From: Protea cynaroides
Lineage: Eukaryota > Streptophyta > Magnoliopsida > Proteales > Proteaceae
Length of the DNA: 64,000 bases
Reading direction: 5' to 3'
Assembly (NCBI GenBank): GCA_028583415.1
Contig: CM053276.1
Location: 56,194,814 to 56,258,813 of the forward strand
Part shown: positions 55,025 through 64,000 of the stretch, in pieces
Numbering within the stretch: the first letter of the stretch is position 1
Layout of the letters: each line of letters opens with the position of its first letter
Program-made: the position numbers and the translations under genes
The notes under the pieces: model-generated
What the model was told of the DNA's origin: nothing
The model's database searches: none
What the model saw: only the letters and a program-made list of their open reading frames with translations

Positions 55025-57169
55025 TAATACCTAAGAAAGGGAGACACATTTGAGTTAACATGACGAACAAACAGGGTGAGAAGTGGAACATAATGGAAGA
55101 ATAAAGGGTGTAATTTAACAGACATGAAATTGATGAGATTCCTTTAATAAATGCATGGAATGCAGATGGACAATGCATGAATTTAATGACAACGGTCTAG
55201 CCTATAAATTGGGGCTAATTGTGAACTCCAAGTCCGAGAGAAATGTAGATGACTAGTTGAGCCTATTGACTTGTTGTCACCCATGTCCATTACATCATTA
55301 AATGAAGGTTTCAAGGAAGAAGTCAATGGAATTTTAATTATGGAATGTTGTGGAAGTGCAATGCAGGGTGTAATGCAAAATGTTGATATCGCAGGTAACT
55401 AACAAGTAGTGTGCCAAATAGGTGTAACACTGATCTAGGTGTAGTCAATATACTACCATGGACGGTAGTTTGGCTGTAAAAATTTTGGTCTGACTCGGTG
55501 ATGTGAGGGATTTTTCTTTATGGCCAAAACTTAGTGCACACCAATATGGACCACTTATGCCCGAGTCAAGTTCATGGTGTTACCACCATTGACCAACTAA
55601 GTCAACCAAAATAGGCATGTTTTAATTGATGCAAGGTTAGACCCATAGGATAAAGTAGTATCCTTGCTAGACCTAATGGTAGGGCATGCAAGGATAAGGG
55701 CTTGTCTTGCCAAACTTGTGCTGCCACTATGAGTTATATCTAGAACAAACAAAATTGAGCAAGCTTAAATATGTCCAATAGTTGGCATTAAAGTGGTTGG
55801 GACTAAGATTCTGTCACTACTTAAGCTTAAGCCATTAGATGTGACAACTCGATTGGGGGTGCATCCCATGAATAGGGAGTAGACCTACAGTCGAGAAGGG
55901 TTCGATTATCCAATGGGGAAGCTAAAGGCATTACCCACAACAAGGCCCAAAGTTTGGGCAGTAATAGGGGCTTGGTTAGCACTTCTGCCTACCCAAGCCC
56001 ATATATTGGCTAGCCTTGCTAACCCTTAGAGAAAGGCCAAAAATGATTTGGGATCCAGTCAATGGAGTGAGCTTCCCTGGTAAGGTGAAGCCAAGGTCAA
56101 GCATCGATTTTCTTTGGCTTAAGCTATACCAAATAGGAAAATCAATGAAATAGGTGAGCACCCCATTTTGGTATACAATGGTACCCTAACTGAATCACTG
56201 GGTTTGACAAGGGTGACCCACAACCTTGGAATGAACCACTGATGTAGAGCATATGAGACTCCCTAATGGTTGCGGGTGATGAACATATGAACCCATCTCA
56301 TATTTCAGTAGGAAACCATAAAAAGCCCCAAAGAGAATGGAATGAGTGTATTTCAGTGAATGAAAATGAAAGAGAAGTGGAAGAAAGTACCTAAGCAGTA
56401 GAATAGTGGGAGAAACCATGAAGGTTATCAGAGAAATGAATAGGAGAGCATTGGGGGTGATCGTCGGAGCCTTATCTCTGGTATTCTTCCACTTAGCAGT
56501 TGGTGTAGGGCCAAAATGAGGGCCCTCGAGCCCTTTTATAAAAGTAAATTCCACGGTACTGGGAGACTTGTTACATAACTGTCGCTGCCAGTTGCTTCCT
56601 ACCGGTTAAACTAAGAGCTAGAACTCTTTGAGTTTTGCCTCCCAAAATAACTGGAGCCACGAACATGACCTGTAGACAGTTATTCAATCTCAATCCTTGA
56701 TACAAGTAGGGTAATTAATTGGATGACCGAGCATCTACCAATGCCCCCAAAAAACCTCCTGGAAGTGTTAAAACTATGACAGTCTGAGACCCAACTGAAC
56801 GGTATTAACTGGATGCATGAGCTACCGATAGATCCTTCCTTCGTCAGAAAAGGGTTTGTTTGGATTGGGCATTTACCCAATCACTTTACCCTCTTACATT
56901 GGACTTTATTTTATAAATTGGGGGTACTCCAATTGAAATTTTTTCTTACTATCCTTTGGCACCTTACCCCATAATTGTTATAAGGACAAGGATTGCCATG
57001 CAGCTTCAATTAATGTATATGCCATGTAGAAGTTTCTAATTTAATACTTAGCCAAGTTTTAGAAACTTATGTGGCACATCACGTTATTTCCCTTTTATGT
57101 ATTGGGATAAGTTGACCTTAACTTCGGTATTTGAATTTTGCCTTTCAGATTTTGCCAAGGCTAAGCAAT
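55025..57169. other. Element 4 spacer between antisense ORF and gag
   Basis: No coding support on either strand. It contains a minus-strand TATA-like box (TTTATAAAAGGG, about 56544-56533) that could drive the antisense ORF. Upstream of that, at 56601-56618, is ACCGGTTAAACTAAGAG, closely matching the word 30-45 bases before the TATA box of the element 4 LTR. Confidence 0.45.
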
Positions 57170-57792
57170 ATGTCGCCATCTAAGCATCTTAATGGGAGGC
57201 ATACCACCAAGGCACCCATATTAGAAGGTGATCTAAAAGAACAATAGCATGTCATAGCAAATGCATTGGCCACCTATAGGCCTCCCCCAATTAGTGAACC
57301 TGATAGGAAGCTACCACCTTTCTCCCTATCTCATGGTGTTGTGTGAACCTAAACACTGTGGAGGAAACAATGGTGGATTTTCGACAACTGAACTAGGAGG
57401 AATATGATGGAACATATGCAATTTTCTTTTACCTAGGGAACTGGACCCAAACCATGGAGGCAACTATTGGAAACCTCCATTGTTTAGATGCCCAGAAGAT
57501 AATGTGTGCTACCTACCAATTGGTGGGCGAGCCATATGAATGGTGGTGAATGACTCAGCTCACTCTGCTACAAAGCCATGGGGTCATAACATGGGACATT
57601 TTTTGTGAAGCCTTCCTAGCCAACTATGTTCCACAATGCAAGGAAGCTAATCCAGTGTTGCTTGAGACCTTTCAAAGGGTCCAAAAGGGCTTGGCTGCAC
57701 AAAGAAGGCCTACCGAGAAAAGGGCAAACTTCCGAGACCTTTACCCTGGGGAAAGTAGCAACTCGGGGCCACACGACCAAGGTAACCCCTAA
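57170..57792 (+). pseudogene. gag: Element 4 gag remnant
   Basis: ATG at 57170 ('MSPSKHLNGRHTTKAPILEG'). A shifted frame then gives 'DAQKIMCATYQLVGEPYEWW' and 'HGVITWDIFCEAFLANYVPQ', the hallmark of plant gypsy gag capsid. After 'NYVPQ' the frame continues with unfamiliar sequence and stops at 57790-57792. No zinc knuckle, protease or RT follows. Confidence 0.75.
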
Positions 57793-58025
57793 ACTATGCG
57801 TCACATTGATTGTTTCAAGAATTAAATAATATGATATTTATGAATGCTTTAAATATACTCACATGATTTCATTATGCATAAAGATTAGAATATTGCCTCC
57901 ATCAAGTATTCTAATTCCTTGGTGCAAACTCATCATGTGACTTATCAAACTATGTGGTAACGTAAGTGAATGATGAATAAGAATGTAACTTTAATTGTGG
58001 TAATTGATTTTAGTCATGGGATTAA
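57793..58025. other. Gene-free stretch between gag and the next LTR
   Basis: AT-rich. No pol motif and no clear polypurine tract before the LTR-like start at 58026. Confidence 0.6.
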
Positions 58026-59390
58026 TGTGAGGCCCGTACCTGAAATCCCATTACTAACCCAAATACCTCATGAGGTAGGTCTCAACACATCTACTAATGG
58101 AGCACCTGATGTGGAGCCGATGATGACATCCCAGCCTTAAGTGAGTCATCACTATGTATGCTTGGTAGGATAAGGTGTTAAAGTAGACATTTGGTGAAGG
58201 GGATATGCATACCAAAGCATTTTGGGCCATAGAGTTACTTAATAAAATATATTTTTGCCCAACTAGTAGAAGGCACCAGTGTAATGTTCATCTGGTTGAG
58301 TTCAACCGGTTGAACTCGAGCTAGGCTCTTTCTCTATCCTCGATTTCCTATTAAAAGGGGATCAAAACCTCATTTTCTCTCTTCTTGCCCTGTGGGACAG
58401 AGAGAGAATAGAGGAGAGGAAGAAAAAGAGAAAGGGAAAAGCTTGAAGGCCCAGCTCCAAGGCCCTAACCATTTCCTTGGAGGTAAGAACCCTTAGCTTC
58501 CTCATTTTTCCTTGTATTGATGGCCAGCAATGTTAGTGTTTGAGCATCATTAATGGTGGCCACCATAATGAGCTAGAGAAACCTAGGTTTAGATATACCC
58601 AATTCATTGAGGGAGTTATTGAGGGTAGTTTCCATTTTCCCTCCTTCTTGTGAGTGAATAAATGCATGGATGCTTGGTTATTGAAGCTCGATAAATGGAG
58701 GTCCCATTAATGACCTAGAAGGTTAGGGTTGGTTTACCAACTCCATTGGGGAGTGATTGGCCCCATAAATGGCTCCCATGGTGAATATTGTTCGTGGTAA
58801 TGAGTTCTCTACTAACCAAAATGGAAATAATGAAGTAGGGAGCATGTTCCCAAACTTGAGAACCCTGCTCTGTTCGTGACCTTGTTTATGGGTTTGTACC
58901 AGAATCACATACTGGTAAAATGATATTTCTATTCTTTTGGTTAGCCTAGACCGTAATATCACCAAGGCAAGGGCCTTGGCTAATTGATAATGAACTAACT
59001 GGAGTCTCAAACTAGAGGCACGTTCCTCCTTAATAGGCCCAATCGTTCGATCGATTACCAGTGGATCCGTTTCGTTCGGATTCTTCGGCTAGGCTTAATA
59101 ATTAAGCAGAGTCAATGCCAGATGAATGATCACCCTGTAGTGCTTTCAAAAAAGCTACTAGATTCCAAGTTTTATACCAGTTTGTCCACCGGATGACAAA
59201 TCAAATGGTCGAGCGTCTGCTCGTTCTTTTGATGCCATCTACTTAGTGATTACTCTAAGTGTTAGCTGGTCTCACGTACCAGTGGAACCATCTATCGGTT
59301 CAATCAGTATCAGCCTATAAGCCTAATAATGTGTAGGAAGACTATCCTTTTGGTCCTCGATCTTTTATGGGACCAATGCATGGACTCTAA

Positions 59391-60123
59391 GGCCCCGTTT
59401 GATAACACTCCAAATCCAATGGAGCTACTTCTAATCCAGAGTCATTTTCTACTTCTTCTCTAGAGTTAGGATTTTTGGAGTAGAATGTTGTTTGATAATG
59501 CTGTTCCAAAATCAAAAGACTATGCTTCTAGAATGCTGTTTGGTGGTGGTGGTGTTGGTGGCGGTGGGAGGGATGGTGGTAGTGGTGGCGGTGCTGGTGG
59601 GTGGTAGCGGCGACGGTACTGGTAGGGGGTGGTGTTGGCGATTATGGTGGTGGTTGAGACAGGGGTGGTAGGTGGTGGTTGGTGGTGGTAGGTGGTAGGT
59701 GATGGTGGAGGCGGCGGTGGTGGTAGGTGGTGGGTGGTGGTGGCAGCATTGGTGGTATGTGGTGGGTGGTGGTGGTGGCCGCGATGGCTGCTACAGTGGT
59801 GGTGGTGGTGGTGGCATGGCGGTGGCAGTGGTGGTGGTGGTAACGGCGGCTGTGGGTGGTGGGTGGTGGTAGGGATGGTGGCGGTGGAGGGGTGGTGATG
59901 ATGGCAGTGCTAGTGGTGGTGGTGATGGCAGTCGATAGTAGTAATAGCTCCGGAGCAAGAGAAATAAGTTTTTTTAGCTTTAGTTTTTTAGCTCCCAGAG
60001 ACATTTTTGGAGCAGTTCACTTCATAGGAGTGAAAACTTGAACCGTGTTTATCAATCGCCATTCTACTCCAGATTATCTCTGGAGCTAAGAAATAAAGAG
60101 CTGGAGTGTTATCAAACGGTGCC
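59391..60123. mobile_element. Harbinger-like MITE, 733 bp, TSD TAA
   Basis: The left end GGCCCCGTTTGATAACACTC and the right end (reverse complement GGCACCGTTTGATAACACTC) match at 19 of 20. TAA flanks both sides (59388-59390 and 60124-60126). The related LTR of element 4 has the empty site at 40826-40840 (ACTC TAA GACTTCTATGC). TIR and 3-bp TWA duplication fit the PIF/Harbinger superfamily. No transposase is encoded. Confidence 0.9.
59539..59935. repeat. GGT/GGC-rich simple repeat inside the MITE
   Basis: Nearly 400 bases of degenerate GGT and GGC triplets and GGTGGGTGG words. They produce long Gly/Trp/Val and His/Pro/Thr frames that are not genes. The G-runs could form quadruplexes on the plus strand. 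Confidence 0.9.
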
Positions 60124-60390
60124 TAAGACTTTTCTATGCCGGTTAAAAGCTATGAAACAAATCTAATGAAACTTTATATGCATAATTAGGTATTAAACAA
60201 GGGTAATCATTGAAGCTTCCTATTTGACTTCAGATACTGCTGCACTCATTGTGGAATCAGGTGAGGGGTCTAGTCCATAGACATAGGACATCTTAATAAC
60301 TTGTCTACAGTCCTAGTAACATGCTTAGGTTGTTATTTAATTATATTCTATTCATGATTTCTATGTATGAGCATGCATATACATTATAAC

Positions 60391-62672
60391 TGTAAGACCC
60401 GTATCGAACTAACCCGGTCTTACCACCTTGAACCAGGTTTACCCATCATGGTCGAGCCAAATGGACCAAGTACGTGAAGGAGATAACGATCCCAGGTATT
60501 AAACTGACCTAAAAACACTAAAATAGGGGGGACGGTCGTACAACCAGCCAGGCAGGGTCAGACCCCCCAATATAAAAAGTCAGACCCTGAGTTTTTGACC
60601 GGGGGTCCGACAATTTAGAACCAGGGGTCGACGGGATCTCCGACCCCCTCATTGACTCCCAGTCTGCCGACAGAAACCGTGAATTGGGAACTTTCCAAAT
60701 TTCAATGGGATTCTTTTCTAATCTCAATGGGACTTATTTTGGGAGTTTCTACTCTATAAATAGGATGTCCTTAAGCCTCTTTCACTCCTTTTAGAACCCT
60801 AATTGGATTTAGAGAAAGAGAAGAGAAGGAGAAGAGAAGAAGAAGAGAAGAAAAGTGGAGAAGAAGATCAAAGAGAAGGCTTCAGAGAAACTAGCCTAAT
60901 TCTCAGGTATGGATACTATCTCCATGTAATTCTTAAGACCTTAGAATAGATAGTGATGAGGGTATGATCTAGGAGAAACCCAAATCATCCACCCATGGTT
61001 AGGTTTCAATGGAAAACCATGGGGGAGATCATTAAAACCATGTAGGTGAATAAACTATGGTTCTAAACCATAGAACATGTATGGAATGGATTATAGAAGC
61101 AAGCCATAGGACCCAAACACGAAAGAATGGACTGTAGGACGAAAATTTCTACTAAACCCATGGGGGGTCGCACGGGGGGTCGATGGAGAATAGACCCTAC
61201 CAGACCCTAACATCGACCCCCAGTGTTCAGGAAGTCCAGAATGTAGGTGGTAGCACCCAGAGTCGATGGAACCTTCGACCCTAGCATCGACCCCCAGTTA
61301 ACAGTAAGCTTTTTAAAATCAGAATTAATTCTAATTAAATTTTATCAACTTGATTAGGTCTTCTAGTGATATAATAGTGATATTTAGTTGATTCTTAAAG
61401 CTTGAGAGAGGATCTACAATCAAGAAAATGTGAGGGAACATGAACTAAACTAATTGGCTAATAATAAACTATTTTTATTTCTTGAGTCCAATGCCATGAT
61501 TGATTCTATGTGTGTATGCTTGTATGTGCATTCAACATGTCATCCAATATTTCTATTATTACTGTTCATGCATATTTAAATTATTGTTTATAACATGATG
61601 ATGATGATGATGATGATGATAGGAATAGGCATGTGAATGTATGTGTGTGGTTGGTGTGCTTGATGCGAGTGAGTATCAGGGGGGGTGTCGTAGGTCGGGC
61701 CTCAGCACTCTAGCTCTATCTCTAACTCAAGTCTTGTCCACTGTCATCATCGTATCGCCATTACCTTAGCAAAATTATTACGTCGTAGTGTATGAGGGGA
61801 GGTGATCTCGGACCGTGCAGTCTCTGACTCTGGTGGGGGGCCTTAGCCCTATCTCTATGGACATATTGAGGGATGCTGGGGTGAGGCCTTGGATACACTG
61901 ATTTTCATTAGGATTGGTTAGTTGCGAGCCCAGTTTGCAAGCCCTCGCCAGCAGGGGCTTACGTGTTGGTATGGGTAGAGTATCAGGGGAAGTGTCATAG
62001 GCCGGGCCTCAGCACTTTAGCTCTATCTCTATTCCATGGTAGGGTGGATGTGGACGACAATAAACGTTAACCTTTGGGCGGGCCTCCACACCCTGTGCAT
62101 AGAGGCAAGGCGGCCACCGAACCTTTCTATAGCGCATTGCAAAATTATTTACCAGACCATAGATATGAATTGAATGCATGCATATGTTTGTTGTATTGTT
62201 TTGTTTGCTCATTGAGCCATGATGTGTGCTCACCCTTTCGATGTCGAATATTTTTAGTTGATGATGTAGGTACCTCTGTCGAAGATTATATGAGTGCTCC
62301 AGTGTACGAGCTTGTTGCTGCAATGGGAGCAGAAGACTTAGTGGATACGCATGATCCCTCATGCGAGTGCAACTTATGCGTATTTGATTAGATTTTCATT
62401 TGAATTTATTAAGGAAATGTAATTGATATTTTATTTACTTACGTCTCAGTTGATACAACATAAATTGATACTTTATTTATGATTATTACAATTAGATTCC
62501 TCAGTTCATTTATTATTAAGACTTTCGCTATTGTGTATTTATTCTGATTATGGTTGTGGATATGTATGGTTTCATTTTCAACGGACACAGCCTATTAGAG
62601 ATGTTGGTTGAACCGTTGGTTTATTAGCGATTTATCACATCATTCTGAATGGTGTAGAATTGGGGTGTGACA
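60391..62672 (+). repeat. Element 5 5' LTR (2.28 kb), element 3 type
   Basis: TGTAAGACCCGTATCG to GGGGTGTGACA, then a primer site. The clusters at 60530-60668 and 61160-61300 use GGGGGTCG/CGACCCCC where element 3 uses GAGGGTCG. TATA CTCTATAAATAGG near 60751, GA-rich leader, splice sites at 60907 (TCAG|GTATGG) and 62269. One copy of the 19-mer at 62058. The internal region is cut after 318 bases by the next LTR. Confidence 0.9.
62270..62391 (+). other. U5 short reading frame (element 5), intact
   Basis: Phase-matched frame after the 3' splice site: 'TSVEDYMSAPVYELVAAMGA', then 'DTHDPSCECNLCVFD' and stop at 62389-62391. The frame is also open upstream across the splice site in unspliced RNA. 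Closest to the element 2 version. Confidence 0.5.
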
Positions 62673-62675
62673 ACT

Positions 62676-62687
62676 TGGTATCAGAGC
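62676..62687 (+). promoter_or_regulatory. Primer-binding site of element 5
   Basis: Perfect TGGTATCAGAGC after the LTR end at 62672. Confidence 0.92.
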
Positions 62688-62898
62688 ATCTCAGGCCCTG
62701 TCTATGAAACCCGTATACTTCCACAAAAGTTCGTGAACTGAGATAGGAAAAAAATTTAAAAGATGTAATAATAACACACCATAAGCATCTGAATTGTTTA
62801 AGACAAAACTGAAACAAAATAATGCATCTATTAAATGAAAAACAAATTTACATACAACCAAAAGAAAAACAAACGTTTATAAATTTATGATTAAAGTA

Positions 62899-62928
62899 GA
62901 GTACAGTCCACAACCCGGATAGTTACTC
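62899..62928 (+). ncRNA. Conserved 30-nt stem-loop, element 5 copy
   Basis: GAGTA pairs with TACTC. The loop has CAGTCCACAACC. It lies 212 bases after the primer site. Confidence 0.55.
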
Positions 62929-62959
62929 TGAAGTACAAAAGAAAGATAAAAGAAATACA

Positions 62960-62989
62960 TCAAGAAGCTGGAGGTGATGGGGGAAGTGG
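62960..62989 (-). pseudogene. Element 5 antisense ORF, last codons only
   Basis: On the minus strand 'LPPSPPAS' and stop (62960-62962), corresponding to the Pro-rich ends of the other antisense ORFs ('LPLPAPLAP' in element 2, 'PIPPMPPTQ' in element 1). The rest is separated by the LTR starting at 62990. Confidence 0.5.
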
Positions 62990-64000
62990 TGTAAGACCCG
63001 TGTCAATCTAACCCGGTCTTACCACCTTGAACCAGGTTTACCCATCATGGTCGAGTCAAATGGACCAAGGGCGTGAAGGAGATCGAGATCCCAGGTATCA
63101 AATCAACCCAAAAACACTTAAAATAGGGGAAGGGTCGCATACCCAGCTAAGCAGGGTCGGACCTCCCAAAACAAAAAGTCAGACCCTCAATTTTGAAGGG
63201 AGGGTCGGACAGCTTAGAACCCTAGGGTCGACGGGATCATCGACCCTCCCATCGACCCTCGATTACCGTAGGAATAAAATTAGGAAATTTCCTAATTTTC
63301 GATTGGGATTCTTTCCTAATCTCAAAGGGACTTATTTTAGGATGTTCCTACTCTATTTAAAGGACATCCCTAAGCCACTTTCACTCCTTTCACAACCCTA
63401 ATTGAATTGAGAGAAAGAGAAGAGAAGGAAAAGAAGAAGAAGAGAAACAAGGAAGAGAATTAAGCCAAAAGAGAAGAGTTGCAGAGAAGGATTATTCTTC
63501 TCAGGTATGGATACTGATTCCATGAGTTTCTACAGACTTAGGTTAGTTATTGGTGAGAGTGTAATCTCGGAGAAACCCAAACCATCAATCTATGGTTATT
63601 TCATGGAAAACCATAGAAGAATGCATGAAAGCTATTTAGGTGGATCATTCATGGTTCTAGACCGTGGAAGGAATGTTGAATGGAATGTAGAAGCAAGCCA
63701 TAGGACCCAAACATGAAGAATGGATTAAAAAGAGGGAATTGGACCAAAGTGCACCGAGGGTCGCACCGAGGGTCGATGACCATCCGACCCTAGGTGATCT
63801 TGACCATCGACCCTCAGTGTTCAGGAAGTTCAGAGTTAAGGGAGGGACACACCTAGGGTCGATCAGGACTCCGACCCTATCTTTGACCCTCAGTTTACAA
63901 AATGTTTTTTAAATTCGGAATTAATTCTAATTAAATTCTATCAACTTTGTTAGGTCTTCTAGCAATATAATAAATTGTAAAGGTGATTCTAAAGCTTCGA
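62990..64000 (+). repeat. Element 6 LTR, element 3 type, cut by window end
   Basis: TGTAAGACCCGTGTCAATC at 62990, directly after element 5 internal sequence. Motif clusters at 63128-63262 and 63755-63895 (GAGGGTCG, ATCGACCCTC). TATA-like TCTATTTAAAGG near 63353, GA-rich leader, 5' splice site TCAG|GTATGG at 63505. It could be a 5' LTR, a 3' LTR or a solo LTR. Confidence 0.85.

Larger units (their letters stand above)
58026..60390 (+). repeat. LTR related to that of element 4, cut by element 5
   Basis: It starts TGTGAGGCCCGTACC. It has the word TCAACCGGTTGAACTC (58302-58317), a TATA-like TATTAAAAGG near 58352, a GA-rich leader and a 5' splice site GAG|GTAAGA near 58482. Collinear with 39574-41060 but clearly diverged, so it is either the old 3' LTR of element 4 or a relative. 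It contains a MITE at 59391-60123 and ends where the next LTR starts. Confidence 0.65.

Noticed and set aside
56195..56554. 119-codon minus-strand frame with hydrophobic segments
   Set aside because: In the element 4 spacer, overlapping a putative TATA box. No conserved motif and no homologue in the sister elements.
59642..60041. Long Gly/Trp/Val-rich and His/Pro/Thr-rich open frames on both strands
   Set aside because: They are translations of the GGT/GGC simple repeat inside the MITE. No start context and no homologous block.
1..64000. tRNA, rRNA, CRISPR or bacterial-type operon features
   Set aside because: Only the tRNA-complementary primer sites were found. No cloverleaf, array or Shine-Dalgarno-led operon is present. 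The DNA is plant nuclear.

Overview
This is a gene-poor block of a flowering-plant nuclear genome made almost entirely of nested retrotransposons. The plant assignment rests on Ty3/gypsy polyproteins of chromovirus (Tekay/Del-like) and Tat type, plant LINE reverse transcriptases (one with a C-terminal RNase H), initiator-tRNA-Met primer sites (TGGTATCAGAGC) and a Harbinger-like MITE. I see no intact host gene, tRNA, rRNA or CRISPR array. All coding remnants carry stops or frameshifts. The species cannot be told from the sequence.

Layout. 1-9790: element 1, a chromovirus on the minus strand (3' LTR cut by the window start, 5' LTR 7604-9790), inserted in the pol end of an older plus-strand chromovirus whose tail and 3' LTR run 9791-13102. 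13103-16856: low-copy-looking DNA with a 127-bp hairpin, a 5'-truncated LINE (about 13545-15835) and an unidentified open stretch. 16857-39573: a minus-strand Tat-type element (3' LTR, plus-strand additional ORF, 81-bp minisatellite, integrase/RNase H). Its additional ORF is split by chromovirus LTRs (18917-22806 and 37347-37489). Those contain LINE 2 (22806-24225 and 36134-37346), which is itself split by the complete chromovirus element 2 (24226-36133, TSD TTTAC). 39574-60390: element 4, whose long LTR is split by the complete element 3 (41765-about 51992). Element 4 has an antisense ORF and a gag remnant but no visible pol, followed by a related LTR (58026-60390) carrying a MITE. 60391-64000: two further LTRs of the element 3 type, the second inserted in the internal region of the first.

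What the chromoviruses share is the most interesting part. (1) Their LTR promoters are flanked by two clusters of short GGTCGA-core inverted motifs, one upstream of the TATA box and one several hundred bases downstream. Each family has its own version of the word, and both clusters of an LTR carry the same version. (2) Several carry an antisense ORF between the primer-binding site and gag. In elements 2 and 4 its own TATA box is preceded by the same family-specific word as the LTR promoter. (3) A 30-nt stem-loop with a compensatory base pair lies between primer site and antisense ORF in five elements. (4) The R-U5 part of the LTR looks like exon, 1.3-2.4 kb intron, exon, and the U5 exon holds a short reading frame in the same splice phase in six LTR families. 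A family-specific factor, possibly the antisense protein, recognising family-specific motifs is an inference that can be tested. It resembles the sequence-specific anti-silencing known from VANDAL DNA transposons.

LTR ends were placed by TG...CA termini next to primer sites or polypurine tracts and are good to a few bases, except where stated. Protein calls were made by eye from conserved motifs.
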